Source of the DNA: Syntrophaceae bacterium
Lineage (GTDB): Bacteria > Desulfobacterota > Syntrophia > Syntrophales > UBA2185
DNA: 6,900 bases
Assembly (NCBI GenBank): GCA_017885225.1
Contig: JAFNGM010000117.1
Coordinates: 1 to 6,900, forward strand
Direction of reading: 5' to 3'
Shown in pieces: positions 1-6,553 of this stretch (positions are counted from its first letter, which is position 1; every line of letters begins with the position of its first letter). The position numbers were made by a program, and so were the translations under genes. The notes under the pieces were generated by a model that had not been told where the DNA came from, searched no databases, and saw only the letters and a list, made by a program, of their open reading frames with translations.

Positions 1-334
1 TTTGTGATGCGCATTCACTGCCGACGAGAGAGAAATCATACTCAAGGACATTGGCTTGAATAATTTCCACGTGATCATAGTGGGCCAGCCTTTCCCTCAA
101 AATACCGACCATGCGAGGATCAATGTCGAGGGCAATAACCTTATGCGCCTTTTGTGCTATCAGCTCCGTCATGATTCCCACACCCGCGCCGATCTCTACC
201 ACGGTGTCATCTTCCCGAATATCGGATATGAGAATAATTTTGTGTATGATGTTTTTATCCTCGAGGAACGACTGTCCTAAGCTTTTTTTAGGCCGAACAC
301 CGTAATCCCTGAGAATTTTTCTTACTGTCGTCAT
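1..334 (-). CDS. rsmA: 16S rRNA adenine(1518/1519)-N6 dimethyltransferase (partial, N-terminal 111 residues)
   Basis: RsmA/KsgA uses S-adenosylmethionine to dimethylate two adjacent adenines in the 3'-terminal hairpin loop of 16S rRNA during late 30S assembly. Reading the minus strand from an ATG at 334 gives an open frame to the window edge. Visible motifs are the N-terminal GQSFLEDKNII (residues 20-30, matching the family's GQNFLxD), the SAM-binding loop VEIGAGVGIMT (46-56), and the acidic strand ALDIDPRMV (68-76). The catalytic NLPY-type motif lies beyond the cut. At residue 95 an asparagine (QANVLEYDF) stands where the family usually has aspartate (DVL or DAL). The gene starts 3 nt after the tsaD stop and has no clear Shine-Dalgarno sequence (only GGACTCTCTC precedes it), so translational coupling to tsaD is likely. 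Identification is firm; only the length is unknown. Confidence 0.93.
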   Translation of the reverse strand, partial: MTTVRKILRDYGVRPKKSLGQSFLEDKNIIHKIILISDIREDDTVVEIGAGVGIMTELIAQKAHKVIALDIDPRMVGILRERLAHYDHVEIIQANVLEYDFSLVGSECASQ

Positions 335-337
335 ATA

Positions 338-1342
338 TCAGAGAGAGTCCAGAGGCCATCGGGAAACCGCATTCATATCCAATGAATCTTTAATCCCCCG
401 TCGTAATAGACTATCACCCACAACGGCAATCATTGCTGCGTTGTCCGTGCACAAAACTCTGGGAGGTATGAACACATCAAATCCTCTGAGGCGCGATTCC
501 TCGATAAATCTTTCCCTTAAACGACTGTTCGCAGCGACACCGCCGCACACAACAATCCTTGATACTGCATTTTGTTCAGAAGCCCGGATCGTTTTCTCCA
601 CAAGAACATCTACGATAGCCTCCTGGTAACTTGCGGTGATATCCGGTAGTTCATCATCGGCAATGGGGTGTATTCTTTTTTTGATGTAGACGAGAAGGGA
701 TGTTTTTAGACCACTGAAACTAAAATCCATACTCTCTCTCATAGCCCGGGGGAATTTTATTACTTCTCGATTTCCTTTTTTCGCGAGACTCTCAATTACT
801 ACTCCCCCCGGATATCCGATGTTGAGAAGTTTGGCTGCCTTGTCAAATGCTTCACCGGCGGCATCATCCCGCGTCTGACCAAGAGAAATGAAATTCTGGA
901 ATGCCTTTGCCAGGTAAATATTTGTATGCCCCCCTGATACTACTAGCGCGATAAAAGGAAATTCCGGATAGTTGTCACTTAAAAAAACAGCAGCGACATG
1001 ACCCTCCAGGTGATTGACCCCTATACACGGTATATCAAGGGCAAAGGCCATTGCCTTGGCAAATGATAACCCCACGAGGAGTGACCCAACCAATCCCGGC
1101 CCCCTGGTGACTGCGATTCCCTCAATATCACGCAAGGTTACATTTGCCTCATCGAGGGCCTCGCAGACTACCGGCATAATCGTTTCCATGTGTTTACGAG
1201 ATGCGATCTCCGGCACGACGCCGCCGTATTTACTGTGTAATTCCGCCTGTGATGCAATAATGCTGGAACGTATTCGCCGTCCATCCTCCACAACCGCCGC
1301 CGCTGTTTCATCACAGGAGGTCTCGATCCCCAATATCAACAT
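338..1342 (-). CDS. tsaD: tRNA N6-adenosine threonylcarbamoyltransferase TsaD
   Basis: TsaD (Kae1/YgjD/Gcp family) transfers the threonylcarbamoyl group from threonylcarbamoyl-AMP, made by TsaC, to A37 of tRNAs that read ANN codons. It works in the cytoplasm with TsaB and TsaE. The 334-residue product has normal bacterial length and is intact. It opens with the ASKHA-fold signature LGIETSCDETA (4-14). The metal ligands are visible as the HLEGH motif (H111 and H115) and D300 in CTDNAAM. Other family blocks are SGGHT (136-140), GEAFDKAAKLL (163-173), FSFSGLKTS (208-216) and CGGVAANSRLR (266-276). The ATG at 1342 has a GAGGG Shine-Dalgarno (1350-1354) 7 nt upstream. It is first in a minus-strand pair with rsmA and is transcribed away from nadB. 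Old annotations calling this family an O-sialoglycoprotein endopeptidase are misleading. Confidence 0.98.
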   Translation of the reverse strand: MLILGIETSCDETAAAVVEDGRRIRSSIIASQAELHSKYGGVVPEIASRKHMETIMPVVCEALDEANVTLRDIEGIAVTRGPGLVGSLLVGLSFAKAMAFALDIPCIGVNHLEGHVAAVFLSDNYPEFPFIALVVSGGHTNIYLAKAFQNFISLGQTRDDAAGEAFDKAAKLLNIGYPGGVVIESLAKKGNREVIKFPRAMRESMDFSFSGLKTSLLVYIKKRIHPIADDELPDITASYQEAIVDVLVEKTIRASEQNAVSRIVVCGGVAANSRLRERFIEESRLRGFDVFIPPRVLCTDNAAMIAVVGDSLLRRGIKDSLDMNAVSRWPLDSL

Positions 1343-1368
1343 TTATCAACCCTCGAAACAATTTCCTT

Positions 1369-1397
1369 TTTACAAATGACAGGGAATTATATATACA
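1369..1397 (+). promoter_or_regulatory. candidate sigma70 promoter for nadB
   Basis: The -35 candidate TTTACA (1369-1374, 5 of 6) is separated by 17 nt from the -10 candidate TATACA (1392-1397, 4 of 6). Transcription would start near 1404, giving a leader of about 55 nt. The element interlocks with the opposite-facing tsaD promoter candidate. A perfect TTGACA at 1423-1428 is a decoy, because a -10 at 16-18 nt would fall on the Shine-Dalgarno sequence and nothing there resembles TATAAT. Confidence 0.42.
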
Positions 1398-1416
1398 AGC
1401 GATTACACTTTGTAAA
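1386..1416 (-). promoter_or_regulatory. candidate sigma70 promoter for tsaD-rsmA
   Basis: Read on the minus strand, the -35 candidate TTTACA (1416-1411, 5 of 6 to consensus) is followed after 17 nt by TATATA (1393-1388). A perfect TATAAT (1391-1386) overlaps it at 19-nt spacing. A start near position 1380 would leave about 40 nt of leader before the tsaD ATG. This is assigned by consensus match only. Confidence 0.45.
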
Positions 1417-1445
1417 CTAAATTTGACACTCTGAAACACACTCGC

Positions 1446-1450
1446 AGGAA
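1446..1450 (+). promoter_or_regulatory. ribosome binding site that fixes the nadB start
   Basis: AGGAA lies 8 nt before the ATG at 1459. It is only 2 nt before the in-frame TTG at 1453, too close for that codon to be used. The ATG is therefore the preferred start. Confidence 0.7.
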
Positions 1451-1458
1451 AATTGATT

Positions 1459-3096
1459 ATGGAAGTTACCGCCGACTTTTTGGTATTGGGAAGCGGCATT
1501 GCAGGATTGAGTTTCGCAATCAAGGCGGCAGATATTGGAACCGTGGCGATTGTTACAAAGAAAGATAAATCCGATTCCAATACAAATCTGGCGCAGGGAG
1601 GCATTGCGGCTGTCTTTGATAAGGATGACCGCTTCGAGTTTCATATCAATGACACCCTTGTATGCGGAGCCGGTCTCAGTAGAGAAGAGATCGTACGATT
1701 TGTTATTACGGATGGTCCGGATAGAATTAAAGAGCTTATGCAATGGGGAGTTGAATTTACCAAGCAAAAAGAGGGCAACGCACGCAACCTGGATCTCGGA
1801 CGTGAAGGCGGACATTCGATGAGACGTGTGCTCCATGCAAAGGATCTCACAGGCCAGGAAATAGAACGAGCCCTCCACGAAAAGGCAAGCTTGAAGAGAA
1901 ATATAAAGATCTATGAAAACCATATTGGTATCGATCTCATATTGGAATCGGCACTCCAGGGCCAGAAAAAGGGGGTGCGCGACAGGTGCCTTGGCGCGTA
2001 TATATTGGACACCAACGGCAATGAAATCCACACCTTCAAGGCAAAATTTGTCATTTTATCCACCGGCGGAGCGGGGAAGGTCTATCTCATAACGACAAAT
2101 CCCGATATTGCCACGGGTGACGGCATCGCCATGGCATACAGGGCGGGAGCCCTCATCGCCAATATGGAATTTATACAGTTTCATCCGACATGTCTCTATC
2201 ATCCCGACGCGAAATCATTTCTTATCAGCGAAGCGGTACGGGGAGAAGGAGGAATTCTGCGATTAAAAAACGGCGCCACCTTTATGGAAAGTTATCACCC
2301 CATGAAAAGTCTGGCACCTCGGGATATCGTTGCCAAAGCAATCGACACAGAACTCAAGAAATCCGGCGATGAATATGTGTTATTGGACATAACCCATAAA
2401 GATCGCGATTTTCTTATCAATAGATTTCCAAATATCTACAACAAATGCTTGGAGTTTTCGATCGACATTACAAAAGATCCCATTCCCGTTGTTCCCGCCG
2501 CGCATTATCAGTGCGGCGGTGTTGCGGTGGATCACTACGGAGAAACAAGCATTGAACGCCTTTTTGCCTGCGGCGAGGTTTCCTGCACAGGGCTTCATGG
2601 CGCAAACAGACTTGCGAGCAACTCTCTTTTAGAAGCGGTAGTCTTTGCCCATCGTTCATTTATCAAAATAAAAGAAGCATTTGGCACTATTAAAGACGAT
2701 CCCGTCAGTATTCCCACATGGGATCCGCGTGGCGCCACGGAAAGTGATGAATCAATTGTCGTTTCCCATAACTGGGACGAAATCAGAAGATTTATGTGGA
2801 ACTATGTGGGTATCGTGAGGTCCAACAAAAGACTGGAGCGTGCCTATCGGAGGATAGACCTTATCAGTCGCGAAATTGATGAATATTACAGAAATTTCAT
2901 TATTACGAGAGATTTAATCGAACTGCGGAATATCGCAACCGTCGGAAAGCTGATAATTCAATGTGCCATGATGAGAAGGGAAAGCAGGGGACTGCACTAT
3001 AACATCGATTATCCGGAAAAAGATGATGCCCACTGCCGGAAAGACACGATCGTTTCGAGGGATCACCCGCTCAGCATGGAAACATCCTGTGTATGA
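1459..3096 (+). CDS. nadB: L-aspartate oxidase NadB
   Basis: NadB is the FAD-dependent first enzyme of de novo NAD synthesis. It oxidises L-aspartate to iminoaspartate, which quinolinate synthase NadA then uses. The product is 545 residues from the ATG at 1459, close to the usual length of about 540. In order it shows the FAD-binding GSGIAG (11-16), NLAQGGIAA (43-51), REGGHSMRR (115-123), QFHPT (240-244) with the active-site histidine H242, SEAVRGEGG (257-265), APRD with the catalytic arginine R288, and PAAHYQCGG (346-354) with H349. It ends with the flavin-binding block GEVSCTGLHGANRLASNSLLE (372-392) with R384. The helical C-terminal domain (about 435-520) is present. The substrate-site histidines and arginines argue for NadB over the related succinate dehydrogenase and fumarate reductase flavoproteins. 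No nadA or nadC is adjacent in this window. The gene converges on purB with a 10-nt gap. Confidence 0.97.
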   Translation: MEVTADFLVLGSGIAGLSFAIKAADIGTVAIVTKKDKSDSNTNLAQGGIAAVFDKDDRFEFHINDTLVCGAGLSREEIVRFVITDGPDRIKELMQWGVEFTKQKEGNARNLDLGREGGHSMRRVLHAKDLTGQEIERALHEKASLKRNIKIYENHIGIDLILESALQGQKKGVRDRCLGAYILDTNGNEIHTFKAKFVILSTGGAGKVYLITTNPDIATGDGIAMAYRAGALIANMEFIQFHPTCLYHPDAKSFLISEAVRGEGGILRLKNGATFMESYHPMKSLAPRDIVAKAIDTELKKSGDEYVLLDITHKDRDFLINRFPNIYNKCLEFSIDITKDPIPVVPAAHYQCGGVAVDHYGETSIERLFACGEVSCTGLHGANRLASNSLLEAVVFAHRSFIKIKEAFGTIKDDPVSIPTWDPRGATESDESIVVSHNWDEIRRFMWNYVGIVRSNKRLERAYRRIDLISREIDEYYRNFIITRDLIELRNIATVGKLIIQCAMMRRESRGLHYNIDYPEKDDAHCRKDTIVSRDHPLSMETSCV

Positions 3097-3106
3097 ACAA
3101 ATAATA

Positions 3107-4399
3107 TTAACCAAAGACCCTGTGATACACAACGTCAATATGCCTGAGAAAGTTCTCCAGCTTGAATGCGGCATGTATATCTTCCGCGGTAAGGCAAGAC
3201 ATTACTTCAACGTCTTCACACAGCAACATTTTAAAATCTTCATCGTCCTGCCATGATTTCATGGCATTTTTTTGCACCGCAGCGTAGGCATCTTCTCTGG
3301 ACATACCTTTATCAACGAGTTTTAAAAGCACCATTTGGGAAAAAATGATTCCTCTCGTCATATTGAGGTTGGCGAGCATTCTTTCCGGATACACGACCAG
3401 TGTGTCGAGCAGATCGGTAAACCGGCTCAACATAAAGTCGAGAAGAACCGTCGCGTCCGGCGCGATAACCCTTTCCACAGAGGAGTGGCTTATATCACGT
3501 TCATGCCAGAGGGGTATATTTTCAAGGGCTGCGACTGCATATGATCTCATCAGACGCGCCAGCCCGGATAGATTCTCAGAGAGAACGGGATTTCGCTTAT
3601 GGGGCATCGCCGATGATCCTTTTTGTCCAGGCGCGAAGTATTCTTCTGCTTCCCTGACCTCCGTCCTCTGAAGCAACCTGATTTCCTGGGAAAATTTATC
3701 AATGGAAGATCCAATAATGGCGAGTGTGGTAAAATATTCAGCATGCCTGTCCCGCTGGACAATTTGCGATGATACAGGTGCAGGCATAAGACCCAGTTTA
3801 CGACATACGTAATCTTCAATTGAGGGATCAATGAAGGAATACGTCCCCACAGCTCCGGAGATTTTACCATAGCTTATCGTCTCCTTTGCCCGTATCATGC
3901 GCGCTAAATTTCTTTCCATTTCCTGATACCATAGCGTCATTTTGAGTCCGAACGTTATGGGTTCTGCATGGATTCCATGCGATCTCCCCACCATCAGTGT
4001 ATCTTTGTATCGCATTGCCTTATTTTTCAGTACGTCCAAAAGTCGACGCATATCGTCGATCAGCATATCCGATGCTTCTTTGAGAAGAACCGCAAGGGAA
4101 GTATCCAGAATATCCGATGAAGTAAGGCCCTTGTGAATGAATTTGCCATCCTCCCCTACTTTTTCGACAACGGACGTTAAAAACGCAATTACATCATGTT
4201 TTGTCGCTTTTTCAATTTCTTCAATTCTCGCCACATCAAATGCGGCTTTTTCTTTGATGTTTTTGAGCGCACCTGAGGGAATCTTACCTTTTTGCGCCAT
4301 GGCTTCACATGCAAGTATTTCAATATCCAGCCATTTTCTGTATCTGTTCTCCGGACTCCATATCGCAGTCATCGCCTCTCTGGAATATCGTGGGATCAA
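3107..4399 (-). CDS. purB: adenylosuccinate lyase PurB
   Basis: PurB acts twice in purine synthesis: it releases fumarate from SAICAR to give AICAR, and from adenylosuccinate to give AMP. The 430-residue product matches the shorter, Bacillus-type PurB in length. It shows the fumarase/aspartase-superfamily regions in order: TKHDVIAFL with H68 (66-74), KGLTSSDILDT (90-100), GRSHGIHAEP with the active-site H141 (138-147), and the signature loop GSSAMPHKRNP (261-271) carrying the catalytic serine (S262/S263). The start is a TTG at 4399, supported by a strong AGGAGG 5 nt upstream and by the N-terminus IPRYSREAMTAIW, which fits the family. The next in-frame ATG (codon 10) would remove that conserved region. 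It is divergent from the CoA-transferase/GNAT gene and convergent with nadB. I see no frameshift or missing catalytic residue. Confidence 0.97.
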   Translation of the reverse strand: MIPRYSREAMTAIWSPENRYRKWLDIEILACEAMAQKGKIPSGALKNIKEKAAFDVARIEEIEKATKHDVIAFLTSVVEKVGEDGKFIHKGLTSSDILDTSLAVLLKEASDMLIDDMRRLLDVLKNKAMRYKDTLMVGRSHGIHAEPITFGLKMTLWYQEMERNLARMIRAKETISYGKISGAVGTYSFIDPSIEDYVCRKLGLMPAPVSSQIVQRDRHAEYFTTLAIIGSSIDKFSQEIRLLQRTEVREAEEYFAPGQKGSSAMPHKRNPVLSENLSGLARLMRSYAVAALENIPLWHERDISHSSVERVIAPDATVLLDFMLSRFTDLLDTLVVYPERMLANLNMTRGIIFSQMVLLKLVDKGMSREDAYAAVQKNAMKSWQDDEDFKMLLCEDVEVMSCLTAEDIHAAFKLENFLRHIDVVYHRVFG

Positions 4400-4404
4400 T
4401 TTTT

Positions 4405-4410
4405 CCTCCT
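4405..4410 (-). promoter_or_regulatory. perfect Shine-Dalgarno for the purB TTG start
   Basis: Read on the minus strand, AGGAGG is followed by five A residues and then TTG (4399-4397). A perfect Shine-Dalgarno at this spacing supports the rare TTG start and may compensate for it. Confidence 0.8.
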
Positions 4411-4440
4411 GTCAATTAATTATTTTAGCCCAAGAATCAT

Positions 4441-4469
4441 TTAAAAATGTTTCTATACTGTGATAAAAT
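4441..4469 (+). promoter_or_regulatory. candidate extended -10 promoter for the CoA-transferase/GNAT gene
   Basis: In the AT-rich divergent spacer, TTAAAA (4441-4446, 4 of 6 to TTGACA) is separated by 17 nt from TAAAAT (4464-4469, 5 of 6 to TATAAT). A TG one base upstream of the hexamer (4461-4462) makes an extended -10. Transcription would start near 4476, leaving a leader of about 48 nt. I found no comparably good promoter for purB on the opposite strand. Candidate -10 boxes exist there (TATAGT at 4477-4472, TAAAAT at 4427-4422) but lack a -35 at suitable spacing. Confidence 0.4.
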
Positions 4470-4504
4470 ATACTATAACTGCTTTACAATAGCACAGCTC
4501 GTAC

Positions 4505-4513
4505 AAGGGGGGA
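4505..4513 (+). promoter_or_regulatory. purine-rich ribosome binding site
   Basis: AAGGGGGGA precedes the ATG at 4524 by about 10 nt, across an A/T-only stretch ending in a run of eight T residues. The spacing is slightly long. No other start codon in this frame lies closer to the site. Confidence 0.6.
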
Positions 4514-4523
4514 AATTTTTTTT

Positions 4524-6428
4524 ATGGCTGATAACAACTCTTTGAGTTGGAAAGATAAGGTCGTTTCACCTGAGGAAGTTCTCGCGAGAATCAAACCGGG
4601 AATGAGCATTTTCCTTGGAACAGGCGTAGCTGAACCAAGAACCCTTGTGAAGCATCTTACCTCATCTGATTTTGCAAATCTAACTGATCTGGAATTGATA
4701 CAAATCGTGAGCCTGGGCGATGCCATTGCTTTCAGCAGTACCACAACAGCCCAAAAATACAGGTTAAAAACATTTTTTGCAGGATGGACAGCGAGCAAGG
4801 CAATCATGGCGGGATCTGTGGACATGATCCCCTGCCGCCTTTCCCGAATTCCAAAACTTTTTGAATCGGGTGCAATCCGCGTTGACGTTGCATTTGTTCA
4901 AATCACGCCACCTGATGAAAGGGGTTACGCCAGCCTGGGAGTGTCCGTGGACGTAGCCAAACACGCCATGGAAAGGGCATCCATGGTTGTCGCTGAAATC
5001 AACGACAACGTTCCACGGACTTTAGGAAACACATTCGTTCATGTGCAGGATTTCGACTACATAGTGTATGCAACTGACGCGCCTATTTATTTTCCGCGCT
5101 GGCCCTTTAATGACGTAATTGAAAAAGTCGCTGCCAATGTAGCCGCCGTAATAGAAGACGGGAGCTGTCTCTCATTTTATTCCGGTGCGTTATTTGAGGC
5201 GCTGGGAAAGCATCTTGCGCTTAAGCGCGATTTAGGCGTTCATACCTTTTTCTTTACTGATCCCCTCATGGATCTGGTCAAATGCGGCGCTGTCACAAAC
5301 AAGAAAAAAGGGCACTTCCGCGACAAATCCCTCACCGCGTATGCTCAGGGCACGCAGGAACTTATGAGCTGGTTGCATAGAAATCCGCTTGTCGAATTTC
5401 AAGGAATCGATGTCGTATCCGATCACATGAGGATCAGCATGAATGAAAAGATGATTGCCATTTTGCCCGCCCGCAAAGTTGACCTCACAGGCGGCATTGC
5501 CCTCCCGATCGGGAAAGGAAATGTCACGCCAGGACCAGGGCAGGCGCAAGAATTTTTCGCAGGAGCTGAGCACTCGCGTGGGGGAAGGACAATCTTTGCC
5601 TTACCCAGCCGAAATCTTCAGGGGGAGCCTAATATACTCTTCTCCGTGGATGTGTTCCCAAATCAGTTCACCAATCGCGAATCCTTAGATTTGATAATCA
5701 CCGAATACGGCATCGCCTCCATGATCGGTCGTACTGTCCGTGAACGAGCCCAGGCATTGATCGAAATCGCTCATCCCGACGACCGCGCTGCCCTTGTCCA
5801 GAAAGCGAGGGCGGCGAACATCCTCTACGCAGATCAGATCTTTTTGGAAGATTCAGGTCATCTTTACCCAGAAAGGATCGCATGTACCCAAACATTTAAA
5901 AACTCACTTGCGATTCACTTCCGGGCGATCAAGCCGTCTGACGAAGAAGAGATGCGCAGATTGTTTTACAGGTTTTCCGACAGGGCGGTCTTTTATCGCT
6001 ACTTCACTCCTTTGAAAGTCATGCCTCACGCAAAAATGCAGGAATACGTCAATGTGGATTACAGAGATTACATGTCCATTGTAGGACTCATCGATGAAGG
6101 AGGAATCGAGCGTCTTATTGCCGAGGGACGTTACGTGCTCCACAAGGATCGCTCATTTGCGGATACGGCCTTCGTAGTCGACGAAAAGTATCAAGGACAA
6201 GGCATTGCGACATTTATCCTCACCATGCTCATCAAATTCGCCCGTGAGCATGGTATCAAGGGCTTTACCGCTGACGTCCTGGCCGACAACAAAGGAATGA
6301 TCAAAGTCTATGAGAAGTCCGGCTATCCAATCAAAGCAGTAGTTGAATTTGGCGTGTATCGCCTCACCATCCCCTTTCTCGAAAGAAACGACGCTCCATC
6401 AAATTTTTACCCACAGAAGCAGGATTGA
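4524..6428 (+). CDS. acetyl-CoA hydrolase/CoA-transferase-like protein fused to a Pat-type GNAT acetyltransferase
   Basis: The 634-residue cytosolic product has two parts. Residues about 10-445 resemble the class I CoA-transferase/acetyl-CoA hydrolase family (Cat1, 4-hydroxybutyrate CoA-transferase). Conserved blocks are FVQITPPDERGYASLGVS (124-141), NPLVEFQGIDVVSD (287-300), KVDLTGG (318-324) and TEYGIASMIGRTVRERAQAL (393-412), followed by IEIAHPDDRAAL (413-424). Residues about 463-620 form a GNAT domain. It opens with FRAIKPSDEEEMRRLF, carries the acetyl-CoA loop YQGQGIA (556-562), and ends with ADVLADNKGMIKVYEKSGY (583-601), which resembles the GNAT domain of Pat/YfiQ protein lysine acetyltransferases. 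The family's catalytic glutamate, expected after the LGVHT block (237-241), is Phe242 here, and the upstream GIGxIPxAVL loop reads FYSGALFEAL (218-227). CoA-transferase or hydrolase activity is therefore doubtful. I recall similar fusions annotated as bifunctional in deltaproteobacteria. Domain calls are firm; the function is unproven. Confidence 0.88.
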   Translation: MADNNSLSWKDKVVSPEEVLARIKPGMSIFLGTGVAEPRTLVKHLTSSDFANLTDLELIQIVSLGDAIAFSSTTTAQKYRLKTFFAGWTASKAIMAGSVDMIPCRLSRIPKLFESGAIRVDVAFVQITPPDERGYASLGVSVDVAKHAMERASMVVAEINDNVPRTLGNTFVHVQDFDYIVYATDAPIYFPRWPFNDVIEKVAANVAAVIEDGSCLSFYSGALFEALGKHLALKRDLGVHTFFFTDPLMDLVKCGAVTNKKKGHFRDKSLTAYAQGTQELMSWLHRNPLVEFQGIDVVSDHMRISMNEKMIAILPARKVDLTGGIALPIGKGNVTPGPGQAQEFFAGAEHSRGGRTIFALPSRNLQGEPNILFSVDVFPNQFTNRESLDLIITEYGIASMIGRTVRERAQALIEIAHPDDRAALVQKARAANILYADQIFLEDSGHLYPERIACTQTFKNSLAIHFRAIKPSDEEEMRRLFYRFSDRAVFYRYFTPLKVMPHAKMQEYVNVDYRDYMSIVGLIDEGGIERLIAEGRYVLHKDRSFADTAFVVDEKYQGQGIATFILTMLIKFAREHGIKGFTADVLADNKGMIKVYEKSGYPIKAVVEFGVYRLTIPFLERNDAPSNFYPQKQD

Positions 6429-6465
6429 TCGATGACTTTTTCAGCGAAACGAAGCTTGAATTTAT

Positions 6466-6487
6466 GGCCTTTAAATGTTAGAAGGCC
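6466..6487 (+). other. GC-rich hairpin downstream of the CoA-transferase/GNAT gene
   Basis: GGCCTT (6466-6471) and AAGGCC (6482-6487) form a 6-bp stem, extendable by a T-G pair (6472 with 6481), around an 8-nt loop. It begins 37 nt after the stop codon. No T-run follows, so it is not a classic intrinsic terminator. It could act as a weak terminator or as a 3'-end stabiliser. Confidence 0.35.
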
Positions 6488-6504
6488 CACATATGTGTAT
6501 ATAC
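6488..6504. repeat. two abutting palindromes upstream of the TolB-like gene
   Basis: CACATATGTG (6488-6497) is a perfect 10-bp palindrome. It shares its last base with GTATATAC (6497-6504), a perfect 8-bp palindrome. They lie 50-66 nt before the next start codon, in a plausible operator or promoter position. No known regulator consensus was recognised and no good -35 is paired with the TATATA inside. Confidence 0.3.
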
Positions 6505-6553
6505 CGACTTTCTTACAAACGTTCCGGGAAAGGATGATCAAGGTGATAACAGC

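Larger units (their letters stand above)
1369..1416. repeat. 8-bp perfect inverted repeat flanking overlapping -10 elements
   Basis: TTTACAAA at 1369-1376 and TTTGTAAA at 1409-1416 are exact reverse complements separated by 32 nt. Each arm contains the -35 candidate of one of the two divergent promoters. The arms may simply be symmetrical -35 boxes, or half-sites for a shared regulator; the sequence does not tell which. Confidence 0.5.

Noticed and set aside
1423..1428. Perfect TTGACA upstream of nadB as a promoter -35
   Set aside because: The positions 16-18 nt downstream are purine-rich and overlap the Shine-Dalgarno sequence; no -10-like hexamer is present.
1453..1458. TTG at 1453 as the nadB start, giving 547 residues
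   Set aside because: It lies only 2 nt after the AGGAA site, whereas the ATG at 1459 has 8-nt spacing and needs no rare start codon.
1417..2031. Long minus-strand open frame opposite the start of nadB
   Set aside because: It is a shadow of nadB: the plus-strand frame has clear conserved motifs, while this frame has no recognisable domain and reaches into the promoter region.
3088..3131. Bidirectional terminator between nadB and purB
   Set aside because: The 7-bp arms are AT-rich, the loop is 30 nt, and no T-run follows on either strand.
4399..4420. TTGACA (minus strand, about 4415-4410) as a purB promoter element
   Set aside because: It abuts the Shine-Dalgarno sequence and would place a -10 inside the purB coding region.
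5232..5573. Minus-strand open frame within the CoA-transferase/GNAT gene
   Set aside because: It has no recognisable motif, and it is antisense to a conserved coding region.
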